Assembly: GCA_030522415.1 (NCBI GenBank)
Contig: CM060109.1
Coordinates: 23,050,661-23,114,660, forward strand
DNA length: 64,000 bases
Source of the DNA: Channallabes apus
Taxonomy: Eukaryota > Chordata > Actinopteri > Siluriformes > Clariidae
Reading direction: 5' to 3'
Of the stretch, positions 44,937 through 56,297 are shown in pieces. Position 1 is the first letter of the stretch. Each line of letters begins with the position of its first letter. Made by a program: the position numbers and the translations under genes. The notes beneath the pieces were generated by a model that worked only from the letters and a program-made list of their open reading frames with translations, was not told the origin of the DNA and did no database searches.

Positions 44937-45307
44937 ATGTTAAGACAGACTGACAACATAAAATGGAAAACGGACTGGGACGACCCGACTTCTGACAGAG
45001 TTCAAAATTCCGGTGACTATCATTTTGAATGTTTAGATCATGATATGGAAGAAGACATAATGTAAATCTTTAGAGAAATATAAAGCATGTATATTTAAGT
45101 AGGTTGCAAATTTTTTTTATGCTTTTGTGTCAGGGGTCTTTCCCCATAAAAACAGCTGTAGTGTCCTCTGTGTGCATTAGAGTGCTAGTGGTGATGTTTA
45201 AAAACCCAGGTTGGAGAGACAATATCTGATGAAATTTACCTAATACATAGCTTATTAGTATTGTTTTGAATTGTAGAATTAAAATATTTAGGTTGTCATA
45301 GAATGAC

Positions 45308-45320
45308 AAAAGGGGGAAAT
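45308..45320 (+). promoter_or_regulatory. Polypurine tract before the 3' LTR
   Basis: AAAAGGGGGAAAT lies directly before TGTAATGG of the 3' LTR, the usual plus-strand primer for reverse transcription. Confidence 0.7.
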
Positions 45321-45754
45321 TGTAATGGAAAAATCATATTCTAATTATATGTATTAATTCTATTTGATTCTTGTAGTAAGTGTGTCACGTAGACGTTAGA
45401 AGTTTGAACTTGTTTGTCGAAGCTTAGAAACACAAGGCCGAGAACAGAATAGAAACAACCTGATTGTAGTTGTCCCTGAATAAATGATAAGGTATGGACA
45501 TCTGGTCTGGGGCAGATAAAGAGTCATGAGTTTGAATGTAGGAACTTCATGTACGGGGCGTTGATTATGTTAACAGAGATGTTTGTGTATAAAATAGGTC
45601 AGCTAGAGAAAGAGATCACCTTTCTCTATGCTGCAACTGTTTGCTGTATGAGACTGGTCCTTCTGCAGAAGTTTAAAATAAAACCTTTGTTACTTTGCTC
45701 TTACCCAGTGTATGAATTACTTGTCTTTATATTGTTTTCAGAATTTCCACCACA
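45321..45754 (+). repeat. 3' LTR of the endogenous retrovirus
   Basis: 434 bp, same length as the 5' LTR. Direct comparison shows three substitutions (TTTTAA/TTCTAA, GACCTT/GACGTT, TGTGAA/TGTTAA). Confidence 0.9.
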
Positions 45755-45756
45755 AC

Positions 45757-48449
45757 TGTCTCAACATTCCTAAAATATCTGAGGAACTTAAAATTAAATT
45801 AGATGGTGAGATCACGACAGTTGAAATTATGGAGGCTATAAAAACATTAAAAGGTGGTAAAACAGCAGGACCTGACGGCCTGCCCATCGATCTATATAAA
45901 TATTTCAGTGATAAAATGGTTAAGCCACTATATGATATGTATATAGAATGTTATACTAATGTCTGTCTTCCAAAGTCTATGAGAGAGCCTTTGATCATTC
46001 TTTTACCAAAACCAGGAAAACCGAATACAAAGTGTGGAAATATGCGACCTATTAGTCTGATCAACACAGATACCAAAATAATATGTAAAATCTTGGCAAA
46101 AAGACTACAGACTGTACTTCCGGGCATTGTGAGTGATGATCAAAATGGGTTCATTACGAATAGGCAGGGATTTCACAATGTAAGACGTGTGTTAAATATT
46201 TTGCATAGGCAAAAAGAGGAAAAGGATACTGCTCTTCTCTCGCTCGATGCGGAGAAGGCTTTTGATAGGATCGAATGGGCTTATCTTTTTGACGTTCTCA
46301 TAAAATTCGGATTTGGGAAATAATTTTTACATTGGATCAAATTATTACATTCTAACAAAGCGGGTGAAGTTTTAACCAATGAGATGATTTCTGAGCCATT
46401 TAATATTACAAGAGGTTGCCCCCAAGGCTCACCGTTGTCCCCACTTTTATTCATCTTGGCTATAGAACCACTAGCAATAGCTGTAAGAGCGAATAACCAT
46501 ATACAAGGGATTAAAATGGGTGGCAAGGAACATAAAACAGCTTTATTCGCTGATGATGTAGTGTTCTTCCTAAAACAATTAAACGCCTCTCTTCCAGCAC
46601 TTTTAGACCTGATCGATCAATTCGGAAATATATCGTGTTATAAAGTGAACACATCAAAGTCATCATTATTGCTGCTTAATAAAGATAGCTGTCCAAATAC
46701 AACACACTTATTTACCTTGAAAATATCACCCAGCTTTACATATCTGGGTATCAAAATTGTTTCCCAATTAGAAAAAATAATTTCTACAAATTATAATGAT
46801 ATAATGGAATCAACATTTGAAGAGCTGGAGAGATGGTTATCTTTGCCAATTTCATTGATAGGAAGGATAAATATATTGAAGATATTTTGCCTAAATTCAT
46901 GTATTTATTCCAAAATATCCCCTTGGCGCCACCAGCTGGAATGTTCTCAAAGATTAACTCATTATTCAGGAAATTTATTTAGAACAAGAAAAGCCCTTGG
47001 GTTCTCTTCTTTATCTTCCATTTGACACTGGAGGGTTAAAATGCCCCAACATGTACTGGTACTATTTAGCTGCACAATTAAGAACAATAATGTTTTATTT
47101 CTCCTCTGGAAATAAACCATCCTGGGTGGATATGGAGTCATGTGGTTTTGCGTTACCTTTAAACTTGTATATATATTCAGACAAGTTTAAACAATTGAAA
47201 ACAGTCACCAAACACCCCATAGTCTGTAATATGATTGGAGTATGGTATGAAGTTAGAGAGTACATGAAAATAGCTGACTCTTTATCCCATTTGGGGCAAC
47301 ACATTATTCAAACCAGGCACGAAGGATTCAGGATTCCGGTTGTGGGTTGAAAAAGGATTAAGCAAGATTAGTGATCTTTTTGAGGAGGGAACGTTGATGT
47401 CGTTTGAGAAGTTATCTACTAAGTATAATATTCCAAAAAAAAACATTTCTTTATATATTTACAGATCAGGAGTTTTGTTCTTTCTAGGCAGAACCAATCA
47501 TTAAACTTGCCAGTACTTTCTTCTGTGAAGGAAGAAGTTAGGGAGCGTTAGCTTAAAACTACTTCAATATAATTGGTTGATGCAGACTTACATAACTCCT
47601 GTCAAACTAAATAGGTTTAATAAAAATATTCCTGATGTATGTTTTAAATGCAGAGAGGCTCAGGGTTCATTTGTTCATTGTGTTTGGGAATGTAACATTA
47701 TTAGAGACTTTTGGGTGGAAGTGATTAATATTACAAAGATAATTGTACCCTTGAATATTCCCCTAGACGCAAAAATGATTTTGCTACATTTATATCCAAA
47801 GAACCTTAAACTAAATCTTCAGCAGCGCAAATTCATAGATTATGCTATACTACAAGCTAAAAGAATGATAGCTCTTAGCTGGAAAAGGCCTGATCCGCCA
47901 TCTATTGGAACTTGGATTAATGCCATGGCACAGTGTATGGCCATGGAAAAAGTAACATTCATTCATTCATTCATCTTCTATACCGCTTAATCCTGTGATC
48001 AGGGTCGCGGGGGACCTGGAGCCTATCCCAGGAGACTTCGGGCACTAGGCGGGGTACACCCTGGACAGGGTGCCAATCCATCGCAGGGCACACACACATA
48101 CACACACTCACACACCCAATCACACACTACGGGCAATTTAGGAACGCCAATTAGCCTAATCTGCATATCTTTGGACTGTGGGAGGAAACCGGAGTACCCG
48201 GAGGAAACCCACCAAGCACGGGGAGAACATGCAAACTCCATGCACACAGAGACGGGAATCGAGCCTGGCCGGGGAATCGAACCCAGACCCTGGAGGTGCA
48301 AGGCGACAGTGCTAACCACTACACCACCGCGCCGCCGAAAAAGTAACATATTTTATTAAAAACAAAATGGATGTATATGAAGAAATATGGAAGCCATTTA
48401 ATTACTATATTAACAACAACAATATTGGTCATTTATTACAAAAAGTGTA
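45757..48449 (+). pseudogene. L1 ORF2p, reverse transcriptase and C-terminal part
   Basis: It resumes [19 protein letters not shown] after the retrovirus. RT blocks: [62 protein letters not shown] and LFADDVVFF (catalytic FADD). TAA at 46321 interrupts between blocks, frame changes occur near 46990 and 47345, and a SINE is inserted at 47959. The C-terminal CFKC...HCVWEC cysteine motif at 47640-47690 is present. The last frame block after the SINE ends at 48449. Confidence 0.88.
47959..48336 (-). mobile_element. tRNA-derived SINE (Mermaid-like), copy 2
   Basis: Same structure as 29478-29855. The target duplication GAAAAAGTAACAT is exact (47946-47958 and 48337-48349). It inserted into the C-terminal coding part of L1 ORF2. 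On the minus strand it reads A box, B box GGTTCGATTCC, body and a TGAA-repeat tail. Confidence 0.88.
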
Positions 48450-48731
48450 ATTATGTATAATGTTTTTTTTCTTTGTTGTTTCATTTTGTTTTGTTGGAAA
48501 ACTTTTTATGTGTAAAGTACAGTAAGGTATATTTGGTTTTTGGGTACCTTGTATTTGTTTGGCATTTGAACTGTCTCTTATAAGAGAATTCTGTGTATTT
48601 CTATAGGGGAGAAGAGAGTGATGTTCTTTTGTTAAGGTGGGAAATAATTGTGACGGAATGGAAATGTGTTTCTCTGTTACCTGTCTTGCATAAACAAAAA
48701 CAATAAACACATTGTTCAAAAAAAAAAAAAG

Positions 48732-49013
48732 ACCAGAAGGACTGGAGATGGCCTGCTGAATTTTTAAATGGAGAATTGGAGTTCAGGGCTCGGTCTCTAG
48801 AGTTAAGTATTGCACACACAGAGAGGAAGTTCATTATCAGTTCCTGTAGCTTAATAGAACCACATGCGTCATGAAGGCACCACAAAAGGGGGCATATCTT
48901 CAAATTTTTACACAGGCACAGGGTTTTGATTAGTTAAATTTTCTTAAATGTGATTTTGTAAATCTCTTCTATGCTAATGCCTGACTGTTCATTTATTGTC
49001 ATTTTTATTTGGG
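48732..49013. other. Unassigned DNA right of the L1 tail
   Basis: Nothing recognised apart from a G run at 49012-49019. Confidence 0.3.
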
Positions 49014-49483
49014 GGGGGGATATGCACGGTGTCCAATGACGCGCGCACACAGACACAAAGAGTTAGGCTGAGTCTTGAGCAGGAAAAAAGAGAGGATTTT
49101 TTACCTCTCTAATGAGACTTCCTTTTTCTTTACACACACGCTGTACGCACACGCTTAGAGACCCAAAATAAAATATGTTTTACGCGCACACACGTGGTCA
49201 CAGTGTTATAGTAAACTTTACAAGTGTACGGATGTTGATTATACCAGTAAGAGATGTGCACTAAGATCCAGCAGGGGAGATGATTACCCACAATTCCGCA
49301 GCACAAGATAAAGAAAAAACGTTGGCTCAGTTGTGATCACGTGACGCTCGGTGTCAAAACAAGAAGCGCATGCATGATACATGATACTCTGTACTCGTAA
49401 ATCAAGACTTCGTTTTCCAAGTCAAAATGTATTTAAAAATCTTTGGTCGTCGCGTTACTCGCAATTCGAGGTTTAACTGTAAC
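49014..49483 (-). repeat. pogo/Tigger-like repeat, fragment 2
   Basis: The right end, CTCGCAATTCGAGGTTTAACTG followed by TA, is the other terminus of the family seen at 4340-5072. Internal blocks CGGTGTCCAATGACG and TCTAATGAGACTTCC match copy 1 in reverse orientation. Confidence 0.5.
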
Positions 49484-49485
49484 AT

Positions 49486-49816
49486 CCAAATGTCTCTTGT
49501 CTGCTAGAATCCTTTTGTTTAATCAGGAGAATGTATTGTATTTCCTCTCTCCTGTCTGTCTCCGGGTCCCTCTATAACTGACATGTTAACGACTGTGCTT
49601 TTGATGTTCGGGATGTAGCAGCATTTAAATGTGCTCTCTTTGCTGAGAATAAATAAAGATCTTGAGACATCATGCCTGCATGTGTGTTTGTGTCTCTCCC
49701 GGTCGATTGGGCCCGGACTGGTAAGTGTATCAAGGTGCAGCAAAGACAACAAGCTAAACCTTTTCTTCTCTTAGCTTAAGACTTAGCTCGGACACACTTC
49801 TTCGTTTAATCCCAAC
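49486..49816 (+). other. Possible solo LTR or LTR-like insert between two repeat fragments
   Basis: Starts TGTAACATCC, ends AATCCCAACA, and holds GAGAATAAATAAAGATC (poly(A)-like) near 49650. LTR-like length of about 320 bp, but no convincing target duplication. Confidence 0.35.
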
Positions 49817-50368
49817 AGTTATACAGTGGAAGCTTGGATTACAAGCATAATTCATTCCGGAAGCAGGCTCGTATTACAAAACATAAATCAAAGCATTTTC
49901 ACATAAGAAATAATGGAAACTCAAATTATCCGTTCCACAGCCAAGTGTTTCCGTTTTTGTGCGTAGGCGTGTGTGTGTTTGTGTATGTGTGTGAAGCTAA
50001 AGTAAGAGGAGACTCTTACTTTCAACCCCTCCCATCTCCCCTTTCCCATCTCACACGGTAAACCTTTCTCCTCTCTTATTTGAATTTCATACAAACACAT
50101 GCACACATTAATAGAAAGACTGTTTTGTCAGAAACTTAAGCAAGAAAAATTGCTAATGACACTTGTGGGAGTGCATACTAACAGAATCACTGCTGTAAAC
50201 CAAACAAATGAACAGACACTTTACCTTTGAAAAGAATCACGACAGATCAGTGTTTCTGTGTAGAGCAGAGTGTGTGTGTGTCTTTGAAGCACCTCCTCTC
50301 TGCTTCACATACACAAACACTGTGTGTGAAGCACCCCCTCTCTGCATCACACAGACACACTATATATA
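49817..50368 (-). repeat. pogo/Tigger-like repeat, fragment 3
   Basis: Left end CAGTGGAAGCTTGGATTACA after TA at 49815-49816. CTCTTATTTGAA and CTTTGAAAAGAATCACGA blocks match copy 1 (4340-5072) in reverse order. The far end is lost where Tc1 copy 3 starts at 50371. Confidence 0.5.
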
Positions 50369-50370
50369 TA

Positions 50371-51980
50371 CAGTGGTGTGAAAAACTATTTGCCCCCTTC
50401 CTGATTTCTTATTCTTTTGCATGTTTGTCACACTTAAATGTTTCTGCTCATCAAAAACCGTTAACTATTAGTCAAAGATAACATAATTGAACACAAAATG
50501 CAGTTTTTAAATGAAGGTTTACGTTATTAAGGGAGAAAAAAAACTCCAAATCTACATGGCCCTGTGTGAAAAAGTGATTGCCCCCCTTGTTAAAAAATAA
50601 CTTAACTGTGGTTTATCACACCTGAGTTCAATTTCTGTAGTCACCCCCAAACCTGATTACTGCCACACCTGTTTCAATCAAGAAATCACTTAAATAGGAG
50701 CTACCTGACACAGAGAAGTAGACCAAAAGCACCTCAAAAGCTAGACATCATGCCAAGATCCAAAGAAATTCAGGAACAAAAGTAATTGAGATCTATCAGT
50801 CTGGTAAAGGTTATAAAGCCATTTCTAAAGCTTTGGGACTCCAGCGAACCACAGTGAGAGCCATTATCCACAAATGGCAAAAACATGGAACAGTGGTGAA
50901 CCTTCCCAGGAGTGGCCGGCCGACCAAAATTACCCCAAGAGTGCAGAGACAACTCATCCGAGAGGCCACAAAAGACCCCAGGACAACATCTAAAGAACTG
51001 CAGGCCTCACTTGCCTCAATTAAGGTCAGTGTTCACGACTCCACCATAAGAAAGAGACTGGGCAAAAACGGCCTGCATGTTAGATTTCCAAGGCGCAAAC
51101 CACTTTTAAGCAAAAAGAACATTAAGGCTCGTCTCAATTTTGCTAAAAAACATCTCAATGATTGCCAAGACTTTTGGGAAAATACCTTGTGGACCGACGA
51201 GACAAAAGTTGAACTTTTTGGAAGGTGCGTGTCCCGTTACATCTGGCATAAAAGTAACACAGCATTTCAGAAAAAGAACATCATACCAACAGTAAAATAT
51301 GGTGGTGGTAGTGTGATGGTCTGGGGTTGTTTTGCTGCTTCAGGACCTGGAAGGCTTGCTGTGATAGATGGAACCATGAATTCTACTGTCTACCAAAAAA
51401 TCCTGGAGGAGAATGTCCGGCCATCTGTTCGTCAACTCAAGCTGAAGCGATCTTGGGTGCTGCAGCAGGACAATGACCCAAAACACACCAGCAAATCCAC
51501 CTCTGAATGGCTGAAGAAAAACTAAATGAAGACTTTGGAGTGGCCTAGTCAAAGTCCTGACCTGAATCCTATTGAGATGTTGTGGCATGACCTTAAAAAG
51601 GCGGTTCATGCTAGAAAACCCTCAAATAAAGCTGAATTACAACAATTCTGCAAAGATGAGTGGGCCAAAATTCCTCCAGAGCGCTGTAAAAGACTCGCTG
51701 CAAGTTATCGCAAACGCTTGATTGCAGTTATTGCTGCTAAGGGTGGCCCAACCAGTTATTAGGTTCAGGGGGCAATTACTTTTTCACACAGGGCCATGTA
51801 GGTTTGGATTTTTTTTCTCCCTAAATAATAAAACCCCTCATTTAAAAACTGCATTTTGTGTTTACTTGTGTTATCTTTGACTAATAGTTAAATGTGTTTG
51901 ATGATCAGAAACATTTTGTGTGACAAACATGCAAAAGAATAAGAAATCAGGAGGGGGGCAAATAGTTTTTCACACCACTG
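50371..51980 (+). mobile_element. Tc1/mariner element, family A, copy 3 (full length)
   Basis: Complete 1610-bp element with TIRs CAGTGGTGTGAAAAACTATT and its inverse, TA at 50369-50370 and 51981-51982. The left TIR (5' of the transposase) is the CTTCCTGATTTC variant and the right TIR the CTCCTGATTTC variant. Confidence 0.95.
50750..51762 (+). pseudogene. Tc1-like transposase, family A copy 3, two lesions
   Basis: ATG at 50750 ([10 protein letters not shown]) is followed by a 10-bp deletion relative to copies 2 and 4, which shifts the frame. From 50833 the frame is open through both HTH parts, TDETKVELF and [10 protein letters not shown] to a TAA at 51523-51525 (sister copies read AAA), then continues in the same frame with [14 protein letters not shown] to TAA at 51760-51762. 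This is the least damaged transposase body in the window. Confidence 0.92.
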
Positions 51981-51982
51981 TA

Positions 51983-54225
51983 TATAACTGTATATGAGAT
52001 CGATGATCTTCTTGTGAGGAAGTCAGCCGACTATCTGAATGTATTGAATAACTGACCAGGGGTTTACATCAATGTATTTTTTTTCTTCCCTGATGGCACA
52101 GGCACATTACAGGACTAAATTTGATTTAATGAAATTATAAAATGTATGACTGTGTACACTACCCTGATGTTGATGACAAAGTACAGTATACATCTCTGAT
52201 TATACTGTATACAAGGTGCTATTGTTACTTAGCATGGAAAGGAAGTAAAACTGGAAAACAATATTTTGTTGAATAAAAAAAAATGTCAATGGGAAAAAAT
52301 TACACCGTATGAAATAACTCAGATGATTTTGTTTAATTAAACACAGAAATGTGTTAAAATCCCTCATTTACAAATAGACAGAGTTACAAAAACAGAACAT
52401 GGCAATAATAACCCAAGAGGAAGAAACTGAAATAGGCACCAGAAAATGAGTTGTTGAAACGTTTAAAGATATGTGGGTCACTCCTTGAAAACCATGGCCA
52501 TATAAATGTATAAACTTTTTGCCAATAAAATGTAATATTGCAGCAAATATTGTTAAATATTATGATTAATGTAAAGTGTTGCACCTTGTGATACAGAATA
52601 TAATTTTAGTGCCATCCTGTTTCTAATTACCAGAAAAATATAAAGACTTTCTAAACTCTTTCATCAATTAATGTTGGAAATTGTAACATTCCATATGTTA
52701 CTTAATAAAATCATTATTCTTGCTTTAATTTTTATTCTTCCCTCTGATAAGTATTCTTAATTTAGTACAGAGGCTAATTAATATATATTTTTTAGGGTCA
52801 CAGTTTGTTTTGGGTGCGAGTCATTGTGGATGTCACCGCAGATGTGTGCATGGGTTACGTTCAAACTGTTTTGATAAAAACAAAGTTTCCATTAGTAACA
52901 ACAATATTTGCCAGTCAGTCAGTTACACACAATTTTATACAACAGTTAGTTCCAACTGCAGTAAGTAATCTGACTGGATAAGAGTCATCCCAGGAGTAGT
53001 GATAATGAATGTTAGCAGCACTGGGACATATAGTAAATAGTAAACTATATAGTAATTCAACTGTCATTCGCAGCATGGGTGAAAGAAATTATTTAATTAT
53101 TTCCTTAATTCTAATAATAATTTCCCTTTCCTTACTTTAGTGTGTATTTCCCAAGAGATCGTATCGCCCTCTTGTAATAAACATTCCACATGGTAGGTTT
53201 TTGACAATGTTCAAGTAAGTTAGCTCATACTGTAACTTGGGTATGTTGAAGTAAATGAGTATTGAGACTCAATGAGTCTTCCTGTGAAATCAGGAAGTTA
53301 ATAGAAGCATTCTGGTGACTGGAGACATGAAATCCTGCTTACTTTCAAAAAGACCTGGTATTAATTATTGATATCTTAAGCACTGCACAACATATGCAGG
53401 GCTAATAAAAAAATTCTACACTGACCAGTAAAAAAAAAGGCCCATGATGCATACAAGCATGACACATAACCCAGTCGGCCAATTTCAGTTGTTCCCATTG
53501 ATATGCCTAGTAAGATGAGGAAAAGCAGTTGTTAAGGTAAATGGCTTGATTAATTGAAATTAAGTTTTTCATTAGACCGTGTTTAGTCTTAGTCACGATT
53601 AAATTTTTTTTGGCTAATTCATGTGTGAAAATGATTCTTCGTACTCCCAGAACTACAATTTGAGTGCTGGAATATCCCATCTGAGAAGGAAGGGGGAAAA
53701 AATCCACTGATGACCTGGTCATTCAGCATATTTAGGCAGTCATCCAACTTCATTTTATTGCCACATAACCATGTTGACCCTAAATTCTATCCAATAAACT
53801 ACAATCTTTATGCTTAAATCTGTTTTTTTTTTTTTTTTAGATTAGCCTCATTAATTAGTAGTTTTCTTATAAACTGTTTATTCCCAAACCTGAGTCATCA
53901 TTGCACTGTATATGGAAATGCTCTTACTTCACTATTAAACATGTCTGTGATTTCTACTGCTGATTTTTTTAATGATTTTTTCAGTTCTTAAAACATTTCC
54001 GTCATTTTCCATGCATAAAACATTTTTTAAAGGTAGTAACTATGGTTGTACACTCAAATGTGAAAGAAAATAGGCTGGTGTTAAAAACAAACAAAAAAAA
54101 AATCCTTCATGCTAAAAATAAATAAATAAATAGCTCACTTTAGCCCAATGTGCATTATGTATGTGTATTATAATGAGGGGAGAATTTCTAAATTTCCTAG
54201 AGTGTTATCCTGGGGTATATTGATT
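51983..54225. other. AT-rich intergenic DNA
   Basis: About 2.2 kb with no coding homology, terminal repeat or RNA gene recognised. Short A/T homopolymers occur at 52267-52283 and 53823-53839. Confidence 0.45.
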
Positions 54226-54480
54226 GGGTCAGTGGTAGGCATCTCACCTGCCATGAGGAAGGCGCAGAATCAATTCCTAGGCAATGCCCAAATGCACTGA
54301 ATGCCCTGCTGCAGTTAGATGTCTAAAATCCTATCTGCTCATTCAATCCAATCTTGGAAGGATTATGAAAAGAAGGGCATCTGGCCTAAAAAGTGTGCTA
54401 TATAAAGATATATTTTAATCGGATGGCCCACCGTGGCAAAAAAGTCGATGGAAGAAGCTAAACGAACAACTAGAAATTTA
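54226..54480 (+). mobile_element. Degenerate tRNA-derived SINE with LINE-like 3' tail
   Basis: GGGTCAGTGGTAGGCATCTC resembles a tRNA A-box head and GAATCAATTCCTAGG a decayed B box. The 3' part AAGGGCATCTGGCCTAAAAA and GATGGCCCACCGTGGC...GAAGAAG is the tail common to fish SINE/LINE pairs. Boundaries are approximate. Confidence 0.5.
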
Positions 54481-54674
54481 TCTTGTAACTTGTGTTACCA
54501 GATTTTGAGATTTTCAAATGCATTCCTTAATAATAAGAGAAGGTATATTCATCAAAATAAATTTTATCCTCATGTCATAGTATGGCAGCAGGTTTCATGA
54601 AGTGACTCATTTATATATTACTCATATCATGTATATAAAATTTATTTCATGCTTCCTTTTAAAGCAAGAATATA

Positions 54675-55922
54675 CAGTGGTGTGAAAAACTATTTGCCCC
54701 CCTCCTGATTTCTTATTCTTTTGCAGGTTTGTCACACAAAATGTTTCTGATCATCAAACACATTTAACTATTAGTCAAATATAACACAAGTAAACACAAA
54801 ATGCAGTTTTTAAATGAGGTGTTTTATTATTTAGGGAGAAAAAAAATCCAAACCTACATGGCCCTGTGTGAAAAAGTGATTGCCCCCCTTGTTAAAAAAT
54901 AACTTAACTGTGGTTTATCACACCTGAGTTCAATATCTGTAGTCACCCCCAGGCCTGATTACTGCCACACCTGTTTCAATCAAGAAATCACTTAAATAGG
55001 AGCTACCTGACACAGAGAAGTAGACCAAAAGCACCTCGAAAGCTAGACGTCATGCCAAGATCCAAAGAAATTCAGGAACAAATGAGAACAAAAGTAATTG
55101 AGATCTATCAGTCTGGTAAAGGTTATAAAGCCATTTCTAAAAGCTTTGGGACTCCAGCGAACCACAGTAAGAGCCATTATCCACAAATGGCAAAAACATG
55201 GAACAGTGGTGAACCTTCCCAGGAGTGGCTGGCCGACCAAAATTACCCCAAGAGCGGGTGGTAGTGTGATGGTCTGGGGTTGTTTTGCTGCTTTAGGACC
55301 TGGATGGCTTGCTGTGATAGATGGAACCATGAATTCTACTGTCTACCAAAAAATCCTGAAGGAGAATGTCCAGCCATCTGTTCGTCAACTCAAGCTGAAG
55401 CGATCTTGGGTGCTGCAGCAGGACAATGACCCAAAACACACCAGCAAATCCACCTCTGAATGGCTGAAGAAAAACAAAATGAAGACTTTGGAGTGGCCTA
55501 GTCAAAGTCCTGACCTGAATCCTATTGAGATGTTGTGGCATGACCTTAAAAAGGCGGTTCATGCTAGAAAACCCTCAAATAAAGCTGAATTACAACAATT
55601 CTACAAAGATGAGTGCGCCAAAATTCCTCCAGAGCGCTGTAAAAGACTCGTTGCAAGTTATCGCAAACACTTGATTGCAGTTATTGCTGCTAAGGGTGGC
55701 CCAGCCAGTTATTAGGTTCAGAGGGCAATTACTTTTTCACACAGGGCCATGTAGGTTTGGATTTTTTCCTCCCTAAATAATAAAACACCTCATTTAAAAA
55801 CTGCATTTTGTGTTATCTTTGACTAATAGTTAAATGTGTTTGATGATCAGAAACATTTTGTGTGACAAACATGCAAAAGAATAAGAAATCAGGAGGGGGG
55901 CAAATAGTTTTTCACACCACTG
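54675..55922 (+). mobile_element. Tc1/mariner element, family A, copy 4 (internally deleted)
   Basis: Both TIRs present with TA at 54673-54674 and 55923-55924, but only 1248 bp long. A deletion of roughly 350 bp removed the middle of the transposase. Unlike copies 2, 3 and 5, both TIRs carry the CTCCTGATTTC variant. Confidence 0.93.
55052..55715 (+). pseudogene. Tc1-like transposase with internal deletion, family A copy 4
   Basis: ATG at 55052 gives [20 protein letters not shown], then a 1-bp insertion shifts the frame at KAISKSFG. In the frame from 55098 the linker PTKITPRA is fused directly to [11 protein letters not shown] at 55252-55258. The deletion removed the second HTH and the first catalytic Asp, so the enzyme cannot work although DNDPKHTS and [11 protein letters not shown] remain. 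Confidence 0.92.
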
Positions 55923-55924
55923 TA

Positions 55925-56143
55925 CATTCCTCAGTCATTAGTCACAAGATGGCAATATTCTTTTTTACATTTACCCAAACAGAATACAAACGATAACGTT
56001 TATGTCTGGTCAAGTAAAACAAAAAAGAGATTTAATGTAAAATGAAGAAAGTAAAACAAGCCAGTGCTAGTGGTTCTTTATGCATTAACCACTCAAATGA
56101 TTCATGTCCTGTAAAAGATTGCAAACTTCTGGCCACACTGCTT
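55925..56143 (-). other. 3' UTR region of MORC3-like gene 2
   Basis: Directly downstream of the stop codon on the minus strand. No canonical AATAAA was pinned down here. Tc1 copy 4 lies immediately beyond. Confidence 0.4.
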
Positions 56144-56297
56144 TTACGTTGAGGCTGCCTTTGTAGGAATGATCTCGTCTATAACCTGAGTGAGAATCTC
56201 ATCGATGACCTCGCAATCGTAATTCACCTGCTGCAGGTCCAGAGCAGGGATGAAAGTAAGCAGGAGTTGCGCCACTCTTTGTCGGAGTTCTCTTAAT
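56144..56297 (-). CDS. morc3: MORC3-like gene 2, last exon with stop
   Basis: After TTTATGTCTAG it reads [20 protein letters not shown], then [20 protein letters not shown] and a TAA at 56146-56144. This block is the conserved C-terminal signature that separates MORC3 from MORC1, MORC2 and most MORC4 proteins. Confidence 0.92.

Larger units (their letters stand above)
32525..45754 (+). mobile_element. Endogenous retrovirus (gamma/epsilon-like env), 13.2 kb, defective
   Basis: Two 434-bp LTRs (32525-32958, 45321-45754) differ at only three positions by direct comparison. Between them are gag (33628-35166), a protease-like stretch (35200-35800) and env (42591-44936). Reverse transcriptase, RNase H and integrase are not found. 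A DNA transposon (36150-39734) and a Tc1 (40604-42223) sit inside. It inserted in L1 ORF2, between FFDS and LNIPKIS. A clean target duplication is not visible. Stops and frameshifts in gag and env make it defective. Confidence 0.88.
29921..48731 (+). mobile_element. L1-type LINE, split by an endogenous retrovirus and a SINE
   Basis: Order: ORF1 (29921-30659), spacer, ORF2 endonuclease part (31241-32524), retrovirus insertion (32525-45754), ORF2 reverse transcriptase and C-terminus (45757-48449), 3' UTR and A tail (48720-48731). Minus the insertions it is about 5.2 kb, a near-complete L1. AACAATAAACAC near 48700 is a probable poly(A) signal. Only a handful of stops and frameshifts interrupt the frames. 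The 5' end and target duplication were not defined. Confidence 0.85.
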
